Assembly: GCA_009760855.2 (NCBI GenBank)
Contig: WPIO01000029.1
Coordinates: 2,340,001 to 2,404,000 of the forward strand
DNA: 64,000 nt
Source: Cristatella mucedo
Taxonomy: Eukaryota > Bryozoa > Phylactolaemata > Cristatellidae
Reading direction: 5' to 3'
Shown here: piece after piece, positions 1 to 36,799 of the stretch
Numbering within the stretch: position 1 is the first letter of the stretch
Layout: the number at the start of each line of letters is the position of its first letter
Made by a program: the position numbers and the translations under genes
The notes under the pieces: model-generated
What the model was told of the DNA's origin: nothing
Seen by the model: the letters and a program-made list of their open reading frames with translations, nothing else
Databases searched by the model: none

Positions 1-1700
1 CAAATGAAGCTCGATGGAATGGTTAGTGGTGGAATACTGAATAAGCAGCATGAATAACATGGTTAGGGTGATATGCACAGGGTCAGCATGCAAATGTGGT
101 TAGTGGCAGCATGCACAGTGTCAGCAAGCATAAGCACATCAAGGACGAATCACAAAGACCTAATAAATGCTGTCCTAAGTGTTTGTAAGTTCTTTTTCAA
201 ATTTGATTAAGTCGGGGAATGTTCTGACGCCTGTCGGGAGAGAGCTCCACGCTTTGGGAGCATACGAACTAAATGCAGTCTCCAAAGGATTTGAGGTTTG
301 TACGTGCTAGAGGTAAACTGTTGGAATCCGAAAAGCGGGTGGTACGATGCTTGACCTGGTTGGGGGCAGTAGATCTGACAGATAGGCTGGAGCCAAAGAA
401 TCATGTGACATAAAAGTGAGCGACACAACCTTCAAGTCAATCCGTTGCTTGACTGGTAGCCAGTGCAGGTCGGCGAGAAGGGGTGTGATGTGGCAACTGC
501 GACGCTCACGACAGACAAGCCTAGCTGCAGAGTTTTGCACCAGCTGCAATTGCCTGATCGCACATGCTGATAGGCCAGTAACCAACGAGTTGCAGAAGTC
601 GAGACGGGATGTCACGAATGCATGGACCAACTTGGACGTGGTATCTTTATCTAAACAAGCCCGAATGTTAGCAACGTTATTTAGCTGAAAATAGGCAGAT
701 TTGACTGTGGAGCCGATATGGTCGTCTAACGAGAGGTCGCTTTGGAACATGACACCTAGATTTCGAGCTGATTCAACTGGAGATATGCTGGCAGAGCCAA
801 TTTTGAGCGGCAGCCTTTTCTGAATCACACTGGGTTCGCTTATAACTAGTAAGTTAGTTTTATCATCGTTTAGTTTAAGAAAATTTGCTGCCATCCATAT
901 GTGGATGTCATCAATAAATGCAGCAAGTGAGTTGAGAGGATTCGAGGTGCTAGAAGGCTGTGAGGGATCAAAGCAAAGGTACAACTGAGTTTCATCCGCA
1001 TAGAAGTGAAAGCCTAGATTGCGCTTGGCAATTACATAAGCAAGAGGGAGAGTATAAACCATGAAAAGAATCGGACCTAGCACGGAGCCCCGAGGTACTC
1101 CATATTTCAGAGGTACTTCAGATGACCTTTGTCCATTCACGTCAATACTCTGAAGTCTCCCATTGAGATAGGACCTGAACTACTGCAGAGCACTGCCATT
1201 GATACCCAGGCGAGATGAGAGGCGCTCTAGAAGAACTTTGTGATCGATGGTATCAAAAGCTGCCGAAAGATCGAGCAAAACAAGCAGAGACACTCTACCT
1301 ATGTCTGAATTCTTAAGAAGTTCGTTGTATACCTTAAGCAATGCTGACTCTGTGGAGTGATTAGCTCTAAAGCCAGACTGGAACTTACCAGCAAGGTTTT
1401 AAGTTTCGATATATGAGTTCAGCTGGTCCGCCACGACCCGTTCCAGTGTCTTTGATAGGAATGTTAGAAGGGAGACTGGGCGGTAGTTGCTCAAGTTCTC
1501 CTGGTCTAGTGTCGCTTTCTTGAGAAGTTGCCTGACCACAGCTTTTTTTGAAAGGTGCTGGGACATGACCTGAGGCTAATGACATATTAATGGTGTTAGT
1601 TATGCATGGCAGCAGCAGATCAATGCAACGTAGGAGCAGGACAGTGGGAATAGGGTCCAGAGGAAATACGTTGCTTTGAATCCGAATAACCATCGGCTTG
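1..1700 (-). mobile_element. L2/CR1-like LINE, 3' half (broken)
   Basis: Minus-strand non-LTR retrotransposon fragment cut by the left window edge. The longest open piece (1140 down to 307) reads as reverse transcriptase: GVPRGSVLGPILF, then the catalytic-site region FYADETQLYL, and the C-terminal thumb and tail region ending LADLHWLPVKQRIDLKV. Upstream on the same strand (1693-1385) lies the RT N-terminal part (DPIPTVLLLRCIDLLLPCIT), joined through a frameshift and a stop. The usual YADD box reads YADE, so the copy looks catalytically dead as well as frameshifted. Bases 1-200 are its 3' UTR, matching the other copies in the window. The family assignment rests on RT motifs and on the (ATT)n tail of its sister copies, typical of L2/CR1-type elements. 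Confidence 0.9.
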
Positions 1701-2440
1701 CTATTTGTCGTCTACCATGCGCCAATGGTATTTAATAGAGTGTCATAAGCGTAGAACTCGTGCACTATTTTAGAAAAAACCGACGGCCTTTTCCCTATGC
1801 GGTACGAGCCTGTTTTTGACATGCGGAAGGCTGTCGCCTTGGCGGCGTGGGTCGGTGGAGGTTCGGCCCAGAGACTGTCGCCCTGGTGGCGTGAGTCGGT
1901 GGATGTTCGGTGCAGAAACCTGACGTGAGACGGTAGGGGGCGTGAGATGGTAGAGGACGAATGCGCATCGGCGAACATGAAATTATTTTTGACAGCTTAT
2001 GTCTCTATGTTTTGCATTTGTGAGCGCACGGCTGAATCGCTTTTGACGGCTCGTCATAATTGCAACCATCGATTTAGATTGTGCGAGTAGAGTATTCAAA
2101 TGCACCCTAATCTGCGTCGCTGCGTCGGCAGTACGGTGGGCATTGCATTTACCTTTAGCTATGCTCCAAACCGCTTAAGAAACTTGGCGTTAGGAGCGAG
2201 GCATCCGGATTTAAGCGTGCTCGTCGACAAGTCCTAGTGTGCCTTGCTAATTACTAGCGTGCTGTAATGCCCCGCGATTAGGGACCATGTATGAGCTTGA
2301 CAGCTGAGCCTCGATTACGAACTTAGAGCTATGCCGCTGAATTATAACTGGGCCGCTTATGAAATAGCCGTGATGAGCCGAGACTTATTAGCAGCGTGCG
2401 ATGTATTGTTATGAACTAACGAGCTTATGGCGTGGCTTAT
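1700..2440. other. Unassigned stretch upstream of actin
   Basis: No coding exon, RNA gene or repeat of the families described here was recognised. Short open frames are unrelated to known proteins. A near-duplicated GGCGGCGTGGGTCGGTGGA / GGTGGCGTGAGTCGGTGGA pair lies around 1845-1895, suggesting an old local duplication of about 45 bp. Confidence 0.4.
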
Positions 2441-2454
2441 GACTTGGTCATTAT

Positions 2455-2538
2455 ATATGGCCTATATAAGGACTGCAGTCACACTCTTAGATCTACGGTC
2501 TGCCGGTCGGTGATTCCTTGCGCCGAGCTCGAGCTGCT
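2455..2538 (+). promoter_or_regulatory. Candidate actin promoter and 5' noncoding exon
   Basis: CCTATATAAGG at 2461-2471 is a TATA-like box that is also one base from the CArG (SRF) consensus common at actin promoters. About 70 bp downstream a good donor (GTAAGC at 2539) could end a noncoding first exon. A strong acceptor (T-tract then TAG, ending 4179) lies 103 bases before the actin ATG. A 5'UTR intron is a common actin-gene arrangement, so this is a reasonable inference. The TATA could instead belong to an old LTR; nothing here proves transcription. Confidence 0.35.
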
Positions 2539-3507
2539 GTAAGCCCATTAGCGATTCGGCTGGAAGTCACCTGTCGCATAGGCCGTAATGTACACGCTAT
2601 TGCTGTGCTTTTTTATTACCGTGTCTTTTTTAGTGCTGCATGCAGGATATGATGCACCGTGTTAGTTATCGTCGGCGTATTGCTAGCTTCAGGTCATTGC
2701 ACGCGTTGTGCCTCTACCCGAAATGATGAGGGTCTCAGTCAAAACAGTGCAGCTACTCTCGCGCGCACTTCTGGGACTATTTTTGCAAATGCAGACTTGC
2801 TACTCTCTTCCCTTGCTGCTTCTGAAATTTTTAGTGCTCGTGGTATAAGTTTCTCGTATCGTCTCTACCCGATTTCTCTCGCCTCCCGGAAGCATCAGTC
2901 GCTCTAGCCAAATAGGATATTAGCGGCTCGTTCGAACCCGGGAGTCCCACCTAAGCAGTTGAATTAATTAAATTGCTAAAGGCCTTTATCCTACGTCATC
3001 AAAATATTTACGTGGACGTTTTGCGATAGACTCAAATCGGTACAGTATATGTCCCTGCTAAAGAATGAGAGATGACGGAGATATCGAATTCTCTCCGTGT
3101 CTATGGTAATTGCATCGTGAGCGGTATTCATTCTGCTTTCCCGGCTTCGAACGGTCATTATCGGCTGCGCTTCCTAGCGAGGCTAGCCATTCACGTGCGT
3201 AGTTACTGTGCGAACCGGCGTTGCGGCCTACTCTGCCTCGTGACGTCGGCTGTCCAGAGTTGGATTGTTGAAGCAAATTTTACGCGAAGCCAAACCGGAT
3301 CTGGCAGCAAGAAATCGCTGGATCTTCGGCTACGGGCTCCGTCCTAGCACCTGTCACTCCGGGTAAACGCTACCTCTCAATCTGGAGCTGACATCGGTCG
3401 CGGTACCGGAAAGTAACGTCAAGCCGGTGTAGTGTGTACGCTGCTGTGACTGCACAAAGCCTTTGCAAGCTACATCCGAAATCATCTGAACATCTGCAGC
3501 TTATGTA

Positions 3508-3673
3508 AGCCGTAATGGGTCACTAGGTAAGGTGGTAGCTTTTCACGACCTCGTCCCCGAGGTCTTGGGTTCGATTCCTGCGGTGGGCGATCCTTTATCG
3601 CCACTGCAAGCGGTGGTGATAGTCGTAAAGGCTCTTCTGTCGCTATACAAAAAAAGGCTGTTAAACCAGCTAG
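3508..3673 (+). mobile_element. tRNA-derived SINE, head A
   Basis: About 165 bp. The tRNA-like head begins AGCCGTAATGG, has a B-box-like GGTTCGATTCC, then the shared body GGTGGTGATAGTCGTAAAGG followed by CTATACAAA and AGGCTGTTAAACCAGCT. It is near-identical in structure to copies at 3998, 24136 (minus) and 60371. It lies inside the inferred 5'UTR intron of actin. Confidence 0.85.
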
Positions 3674-3997
3674 CTTCTAAGGTCGCGAACGCTTGGTCAC
3701 TGTGCCATGCCACTTTAGAGCCAATTGACTTGCTATAGACCAGACGTTTTCGCATAAATAACCGCAGCGGTGAGGTCACAGTAAAAAATAGCTTCTTTGC
3801 GACGCTTCGGTAAAGCTGGGTTGTGACCTAGCGGGAGAGGAACGTGGTACTGCGTCTGTTTCAGCGAGAACGGCGCCGAAGCAACTCCAGGCCAAGGCGG
3901 ACAACAGTAGCTATGTGCAGTGCTCGCGCATAAATTTAGGATGTGGAGATTTAACCTTCACGCGAATTTTCAATTTTTATAGAAGCGATGACTGCGG

Positions 3998-4162
3998 AGC
4001 CGTAATGGCACACTAGGTAAGGTGGTTGCTTTCACGACCTCGGTCCTGAGGTCGTGGGTTCGATTCCTGTGGTGGGCGATCCTTTATTGCCACTGCAAGC
4101 GGTGGTGATAGCCGTAAAGGCTCTTCTGTCGCTATACAAAAAGAGGCTGTTTAAGCAGCTAG
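3998..4162 (+). mobile_element. tRNA-derived SINE, head A
   Basis: Second copy of the same SINE, with B box GGTTCGATTCC and body GGTGGTGATAGCCGTAAAGG. Its end (CAGCTAG) abuts the T-tract that forms the putative actin 5'UTR splice acceptor, so the insertion sits within about 20 bp of a functional-looking splice site. Confidence 0.85.
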
Positions 4163-4282
4163 GATTTTTTTTTTTTTAGTCGGACAGAATTCACCCTCCA
4201 TCCAGATGTCGCTAATTGCTTCCGTGCAGTGTTTGTAAGGTTTAGACCTTCGTTTTTTAAAGATCGCACAAATTGCTGCGAA

Positions 4283-5592
<1,310 letters not shown>

Positions 5593-5643
5593 CGAAATCT
5601 TCGTCGGACCCAGCCGATTGTGTTTGTAATGTTGTTTCATGTG

Positions 5644-5649
5644 AATAAA
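5644..5649 (+). terminator. Actin polyadenylation signal
   Basis: AATAAA lies 52 bases after the actin stop codon, in a short 3' UTR (GTGAATAAATGG). It is the first canonical signal downstream, so the 3' UTR is probably well under 100 bases. Confidence 0.7.
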
Positions 5650-5699
5650 TGGTAGCATCAATCGACTGAAAGTGCGAGACCTGTTATGTAGAGTATCCG

Positions 5700-6400
5700 C
5701 TGAAGGCGAGGGCTTGAGTATGTTGCTTTTGCTTGCACCGGTACGGGCGCAAATAGACGCGGAAATTCCTTGCGAAAAGTGTGCGAAACTAACTGCTTGC
5801 CTAATTTAGCCATCGCGATAACGCACTCTGCTCGTCTCGTTTGCTCTTAACTGGCAAAGGAGCTAGGTGCGAAGTTTTTGGCAACCGAGCGGGTCAGTTT
5901 CGATAAAAATGGCCTATTTTGGTTGCTTTGTATGGCAGTCCTTACGTTCTTCAGCTACTAAGAAACAGTAATGAGCTAGAGAATAATATAGCTTGAGAAT
6001 AGAGTGGCTAATAAAAAGCATGTTCGCGACAGGCTAGGCATAATGATATATGCTTTTCTGAGTCATTTAGCTGCGCCTCGAACCAGCCACAAATGTCTAT
6101 ACGGCAATGTCTTTAGTTTGCGTGCTACAAAAAATAAGAATGTCATGATGTCCCCTGATTAGACGCCAAGCTAGAAACTCTCCCGTTCCTCGCAGCATTA
6201 ACTGGATCTATGCGAACTGTCCTCTGTGCCCGCTGATGCGTGCCGACGCTGTGCATGTTATCACTTACCATATTGAGATGCTTTCCCTACAGCATATGTA
6301 AGTTGCCTTTAAAGATATCGACAAAAGTCTTATTATCATTTATATTAGCAGCTAGAGTAAGAGAGGTTCGAATGAGGCGCGACGACGCAACTTGCTTAGC
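5700..6400. other. Actin 3' flank, nothing recognised
   Basis: AT-rich sequence between the actin poly(A) signal and the first LINE tail. No conserved exon, tRNA or repeat of the families described here was seen; open frames are short and unrelated to known proteins. Confidence 0.4.
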
Positions 6401-6414
6401 GAGGTATTGTGGAG

Positions 6415-7070
6415 CTCAGCTCTATAATAATGATAATAATGCACTTGATAAAGCGCCTTTAAAGGACTCAATCTCTCTCTAGGCGCTTTACATTTGCTGC
6501 AATGGCAAACGCGATTGAATGGTGAGTAATTTAATGCTTGATAAACAACATGAATAACACGGTTAGGGGTGACATGCACAGCGTCAGCATGCAAATGTGG
6601 TTAGTGGCAGCATGCATAGTGTCAGCACGCAGAAGCACATGATCCACATTTAAAAGGAACCTAAAAACACACCTATTTAGGACAGCATTTATTGGGTCCC
6701 TATGATTCGTCCTTGATGTGCTTATGCGTGCTGACACTGTGCATGCTGCCACTAACCACATTTGCATGCTGACCCTGTGCATGTCACTCCTAACCATATT
6801 ATTCATTTCGTTTGTTTTCAAGCATGATTTTACTTACCGTTCAATTGCATTTCACTTTACAGCAAATGTAAAGCGCCTAGAGAGAGATTAAGTTCTCTGA
6901 GGGCGCTTTATCAAGTGAATTATTATTATTATTAGTATTATGAACGACGAATCACAGGGTCTCACTAAATGCTGTCCTAAATAGGTGTGTTTTAAGTTCT
7001 TTTTAAACGTGGTCAAGTCAGAGGATGTTCTGACGCAAGTCGGGAGTGAGTTCCAGGCTTTAGGGTTCTC
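6415..7070 (-). mobile_element. LINE 3' end (minus), split by a nested LINE
   Basis: A minus-strand copy of the local LINE. From left to right: (AAT)n tail, the tail motif (seen as GAGAACTCAATCTC-type sequence), the GTCAGCATGCAAATGTGG UTR block, and then, after an interruption at 6643-6937, the region resuming at ATGAACGACGAATCACAGGG through to about 7070. The join of left and right parts matches the uninterrupted copy at 18745-19545. The copy stops abruptly at an LTR-like block. Confidence 0.8.
6643..6937 (+). mobile_element. LINE 3' end (plus), nested insertion
   Basis: A plus-strand 3' fragment of the same LINE family, ending in AAGCGCCTAGAGAGAGATTA, GAGGGCGCTTTATCAAGTG and (ATT)n. It sits inside the minus-strand copy, flanked by ATGA-type sequence on both sides. 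The two copies form a roughly 200 bp inverted repeat. 5' truncation is typical of target-primed reverse transcription. Confidence 0.8.
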
Positions 7071-7080
7071 GTAATTATCT

Positions 7081-7401
7081 TGTTAAATCAGTCCCTCCCT
7101 GTTGTGGCTGATTTATGGTAATCGTAGTTTTTCGGCCGATGATTTTTATAGCCTTGTTATTTCCGCTACGGTCAGTTTATGGCCCAATGGTGTTTACGGC
7201 CTTGTTATTACCGCTGAGGCCAGTTTATGGCCCAGCGGATTTTTATGGAGGTGATGGTTTAACGAGTTTATAAGTCTCGGTCTGCAGAGGGCCGTTGCGA
7301 TTAGGACGCTGAGCAAGGCGGTCGCATGCTGGCGGCCCGCCGCAGCGTCCTTGTGTAAATAAACGTGTCGAAGTTTGCTACGGTATTTTCGTGTGCCAAC
7401 A
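7081..7401 (+). mobile_element. LTR-like block (possible solo LTR)
   Basis: Begins TGTTAAATC and ends GCCAACA (TGTT...AACA). It contains a TATAAG box near 7271 and AATAAA near 7357 in LTR order, and it interrupts the preceding LINE copy. There is also an internal near-repeat (CCTTGTTATT.CCGCT, GGCCAGTTTATGGCCCA). No matching target-site duplication was found, so the ends are uncertain. Confidence 0.4.
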
Positions 7402-7414
7402 AGTGTTCTCTTTT

Positions 7415-8085
7415 CGTATTTATAATAATAATAATATTACACTTGATAAAACGCCCTCAGAGAACTCAATCTCTTTCTAGGCACTTTACATTTACTGCAA
7501 AAGAAACACGATCGAATAGTGAGTGATATCATGCTTGATAAACAACATAAATAACATGGTTATGGGTGACATGCACAGGGTCAGCATGCAAGTGTGGTTA
7601 GTTGCAGCATGCAACAGTGTCAGCACGCATAACCACATGAAGGACGAAACTCACTAAATTCTGTCATAAATAAATGCGATTTTAATTTCTTTTTAAATGT
7701 GGTAAAGTCGGGGGTGTCGTGACGGAAGTCGGGAGTGAGTTCCAAGCTTTGGGAGTATACGAATTAAATGCACGATCTCCAAAGGATTTGAGGTTTGTAT
7801 GAGGTATAGGGAAAAAGTTAGATTCCGAAAAGCAGGTGATACGATGCTTCACCTGGTGGGGCAGTAGATCTGATAGGTAGGCTAGAGCCAAAGAATGAAG
7901 GGATCTAAAAGTGAGCGACAGAACCTTGAAGTCGATCCGTTGCTTGAATGGTAGCCAGTGCAGGTCGGTGAGAAGTGGTGTGATGTGACAATTTCGACTC
8001 TCACGACTGACAAGCCTAGCTGCAGAGTTTTGCACCAGCTGTAAGCGCCAGATTGCACATACCAGTAGGCCAGCAAGCAATAACT
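7415..8085 (-). mobile_element. LINE 3' end with ORF2 C-terminus (minus)
   Basis: (AAT)n tail at the left, the tail motif, the UTR block, then the C-terminal ORF on the minus strand (8080-7682) containing [19 protein letters not shown] and HWLPFKQRIDFKVLSL. The copy is 5'-truncated at about 8085, so no catalytic region remains. Confidence 0.88.
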
Positions 8086-8089
8086 TTAA

Positions 8090-11000
8090 GTGTCACATAT
8101 ATTGTTTAGCCTACATCTAATTTCCTCAGCTAATCTTTCATGTGGCGCCTATTTAGCAATAGCTTGCAGCTATTGATCGCCGGGTTAATTGGTGAGGGTT
8201 GTTAGTTCAGCCCACCTATAGGACATCATAGTTTAATATGTGCGAATGCTTTCACCGTTCGGTCCTTGCTATACGTCAGCCCAATTGCTGATCGCAAAGC
8301 AAATCTTCCGCCCTCATCGCTCGAACCAACCACCGTCGCGACTGACTGTTTTTGCTCTACCGATTTGTAAGTGTGGAGATGATCAATTTTTAACTAGATT
8401 ATGCTCTCGTTTAAAATTGACTCGTTATTACCCTAAATACTTTCCATAGAATTAATTCTCAAATCACGTCCGACTAGATACTTCGCAGAGTGTTTCTCTA
8501 CATTCTTCTTAGGTAAGGCAGACTGGATTAGAGACTCCATTTCCACAGACTGCTGTCCGAGCAGGACTGCGACCCTTCATCGCCCTGATTTTTTCTTTTC
8601 TCACCAGCCAGTCTCTACTGAACTCGTCGCTAAACCTGTCTCCAAGGCTGAAAGAAACACGAGTCCTATCGATACTGTGCCAACAATTCTTCTCACGCGG
8701 TGCACTGACCTGTTGGTACCCACCATAAAAAAATTGTAAATTCGTAATGCCGAACGCTCAATGATGGAGGCGCATTCCGCTGCTTTCTAAGCGGCGTAGC
8801 CCACTCCTGGGTGCCGGTTTGGTGCGACGAGTACGAAATAAGCGGTCGTATCGCCTACAGCGTTTCTGGCGCCATCTTACGTACTCTACGTACCGTTACC
8901 AATGGGTCGCGAGATCGTTGGTGTGAGCCGGACCGAGTTGTGAAACACGTGCAGGGGATTTTGCTGAACATTATTCGCAAGCACACCATGTCGCTGCGTG
9001 TCTTGTCTGGTCTTAGCGACCTCGCTATATACACAGCTAGGACACTATCGAAGCGTTAATACTGCCCCAACGCCGGAGACACCTACACCTACGCCAGGCA
9101 TTTCAGGCGATCCGTTCATGTTACTAGCCGGGGGTCCTACTAATCAATGGCCACGAGTGCCTTTACGTTTGCTTTAACACGTTAGCCTAACCATGGTACT
9201 TCTGGATTTTGCATGGTTGATACCATGCACGATAGTCATACCGAGGGTTTTGATTTTCTTGCACCGAGTTGTAAAGCACCTGGATACAGATTTAAGCTCT
9301 TTTAGGACGCAATCCAAGCGAATTTTTATTATTATTATTGTAGATGACTCCGGGAAACTTTTTCAAGAGAAAATGATTAAATGTACCTTGTAACTAAAAA
9401 TGAGTAAAACGATTGAATGTATATTTTGTGGCCGAGACAACTAGCGGTCAGCTCAGCTCCCCAAGTTGCATTTTTTTTTACTTAATTCGCTAAGTAGAGA
9501 TTCAAGCTTTCCAAATAGTATTCCTCTGTTCCCGCTGACATATATTTATTTCTGCAAGTAGATCATAGTGCATATTGGATAGTGAGCATGCTAAATCAGC
9601 CAGATTATGATATTGCTAGAGATAATTAGCTGTTATTTAATCATAATAATTATGAACCGAATATCTTATGATGCGTGAATTAGCCATATACGTGCATTCG
9701 TTAGCGAGGCATGTCAGCTAGTCTTTGCTATTCGTCTGAATGGATTAACACTAGCTGCATCCATGTGTTTGTCGCAAGAACTTAAGTTGAGGAGCTGATA
9801 TAGCCGTTTTGTAACATTTGGTCCAAGATCTATTGTCAACAGCAAGCCTGCCATATCACACCACTTCTGTCTGAGCTTCTCTGGCTCTCTATCAAGCATT
9901 AAATTAAATCAGTTTCAAGATCTGGCTTACAGGTCGCTTCACTATCTTGAACCAGTCTTCTCTTAGAGGGTCTTCTTGCAACGGCTTAGGCGTCCTACGG
10001 TAGTGGAGTGGCATACAAATATAGATCTTAAGCTTAATATTAAGTTTAATATCTGGACTGACGTAAAGATATATATTTTAAGCTGCATTAGTACAAGTCA
10101 AAATCATACCGTAGCTTAGCCAAGAATTTATCCCGATAATTCTAGGAACGAAATTTCCCTAATTAAGTACCGTTTACCCCCTCACTATGGCTTCAGTGTA
10201 GGCCTTCCAGAACTGGAAGTGGGTCCCATGAACTGCAGCCATTTTGGAATGCCTGAATTTTTGCTACCCATGAAATCTTTCTTAGGAAAGGGTCATTCGA
10301 TGCTGTGCTTAGTCCCATTTTTATTGACATGTGAAAATTATTAATTAAGCTGGAGGTGTGCGAAGCCTATCCATAAATATCTAAACGGTCCTTTTATATG
10401 CAATTGCTCTCATTCATCTTGTTCAAGATTTCTATCTGAAATGGGAGCTACAATGTCCAACGGGAGCAAATGCCCAGCAATCCTCCATTAACAATAGGAA
10501 GAAACCGCGGTCTGTCTACTGAAGTTCCTAAACATTGCCTAAAGACGCATCCCAACGAGAAAATCGACTTTAGGCATACTTCTAGGTCCGGCCACTGAAA
10601 GTAAAACACCTTAGTATAAGGATTATTCGGTCAGTTGACTTCACGTAGACGCCTGTCATGTACATAGTTTGTTCATTTTATAGGTAATTTTTATAAAATT
10701 GAAAATCGCTGTTGATTTCCGTTCTAGCTTCGTGATTACAAGATAGATTTTTTATAAAAATTGGAAATCGCCATTGATTCCTGTTCAAGCTTCGTGATCG
10801 CGCGCGCGCGCGCGAGAGAGAGGGAGAGAGAGAGAGAGAGCCCTTGTACAGCAAGCGAGCGCACTGCCTCACCTACAAATGGACGGCTCTATCTGCGCCA
10901 ATGATCTAACTAGTAATAGTGGACGGTCTCAAGGAAAACACCAGCCCGAGAAAGCTTACTGCTTTTTCTGTTGCATTCCTACACCTACCTTCAACCTGCC

Positions 11001-11150
11001 GCTCAACGCTTGTGCTGACATCTCTATTGGCCGCATAAATTGCTACCTCAACCCCACACCAATGGAGCATACTGAACGATTAGTCTCGCTTTCTCTCTGC
11101 AGCAGAAGGAATACAATTGGGTTCCAAGTGCTACACCGAGGTTAAGATAG
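8090..11150. other. Intergenic stretch without recognised genes
   Basis: About 3 kb between a LINE and an LTR-like block. No open frame shows a known family. It holds AT-rich unique sequence, a diverged 61 bp tandem duplication (10691-10799) and a CG/GA simple repeat (10799-10840). Nothing else could be supported. Confidence 0.4.
10691..10840. repeat. 61-bp tandem duplication plus (CG)n(GA)n
   Basis: Two diverged units (10691-10737 and 10752-10799) share TTATAAAA-TTG-AAATCG and AGCTTCGTGAT at a 61 bp offset. The second runs directly into alternating CG and then GA dinucleotides. Confidence 0.75.
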
Positions 11151-11169
11151 TCTTATCTCCTTAACGAGG

Positions 11170-11542
11170 TGTTATGTGACAGTGTCTCCGGCGGCGGCTG
11201 TTCTAGTGGAGTCTCACGAAGACACGAAGTCACGAGCGGGCGAATGTGAGCAGTGAACGCGACTCTCTTTATTCCCCCAGTGGGTACATATATATACGAG
11301 CTGGGGGGGGGCTGACTCACCACAGATAAGGGAGTGCATCTGTGGTGGGCCACATGCTTACGTCAAAGGCTGCACTGAGTCACTCGCTCAACCACCCGCC
11401 GCAGGCGGGGCATACACCAGCGGCCTAGAAGCCACAGACGCACACAACAGAGGTCCGAACTAGGATCTTGATATGTTTGAAAGAATAATGTGAGGTATCC
11501 CGTCGGACACCAGAGGTTCGCTTTTCACGTTGGTTCGTAACA
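11170..11542 (-). mobile_element. LTR-like block (possible solo LTR, minus)
   Basis: Ends are TGTTA at 11170 and TAACA at 11542, a perfect 5 bp terminal inverted repeat of LTR type. Read on the minus strand it starts TGTTACGAACCAACGTG and has TATATATAT (near 11290) followed by AATAAA, the order expected of U3-R. Flanking 5-mers (CGAGG and GCTGG) do not match, so there is no intact target duplication. Confidence 0.45.
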
Positions 11543-12335
11543 GCTGGAATGCACGTCTCCAGCTTTGCAGCCGATACAATGTTGTATCAGTGCAACGCAG
11601 GGTTGCTAAAGTCTCCACGCGGAAGGTTAAAGAGGAATCCGTGCTTTACGAGACCTTCCGGAACCATCGGGGAATGTTTTCTCCTCCCCAATTATGCAGA
11701 AAAGACGAAGTCGTGGAAGAGCCCTTTGACTGTTTCTGCAGTTCATACAGATGATTTCCGAGATCATGTTGCCAGTCAGTGCAGTGCAGCGCTTCCCTGA
11801 TTAATTAAAAAACTGTATTTCTAAAGTGCGAATGCATGTACACAAATTTCTCCCGGCACCTTCGGGAAGAAAAGCTTTTAGTGCTGTCCGTGACAACCTG
11901 ACCCTCGCCTATCAATATAGCTTGAACTTCGACTTCCAACAACAACTTTAGAGAATAGAATAGTTAACAGCTAAACTTATTTACGACCCAAGCATGCTAC
12001 TTTGTCGACGTTTTGGATTTGTTTACCAATTTGGGAAGTTTCCGACCGCAGACGCTAGCACACTGCTACTCATTAAGCAAGAAGCAGCACTGCATTGCGA
12101 AGACAAAAGTCAGAATGGGCAGTACATCTATTAGCATCAAATATTCGACAGCTTTCCCCGCCGCAGCTTTCTTTCCACTCCTCTCGATGTGCAACCTCCC
12201 GCCGACGGCAATTCCAGCAATACGGCGCGCTTTAGCCCATACCGGATCCGGATGGCGCTGAAACAACCTTCACCGTTGGAATCCGGCTTGACGGCGCAGG
12301 CTCCGCCTCGGTATCCGACTACCTTATCGCTGTGC

Positions 12336-36577
<24,242 letters not shown>

Positions 36578-36697
36578 AGGATTGATTTCGTTGCACTGAT
36601 TTTGTTGATTTCCCCATCCAGTTAAATGAATGCATTTTTGCATTGTCAAAACGTTCGAAAACAAATGCAAACGGAACACCGAGTGTGAAACCATCTT

Positions 36698-36770
36698 GCA
36701 CGGCTTTCTTTTCTCTATATATAAGATTTATTTGCAAAAATAATCGAGCCGTGAAAATTAAAAGAAAGCG
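36698..36770 (+). terminator. RFT1 3' end: ATTAAA and paired inverted repeats
   Basis: ATTAAA at 36757-36762, 180 bases after the RFT1 stop, is the nearest acceptable poly(A) signal. It lies between two sequences complementary to one upstream segment: CACGGCT (36699) with AGCCGTG (36747), and GCTTTCTTTT (36703) with AAAAGAAAGC (36760). No canonical AATAAA is nearer. Confidence 0.4.
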
Positions 36771-36799
36771 TTCCACGCATTCATCTTTACTTTGTGATA

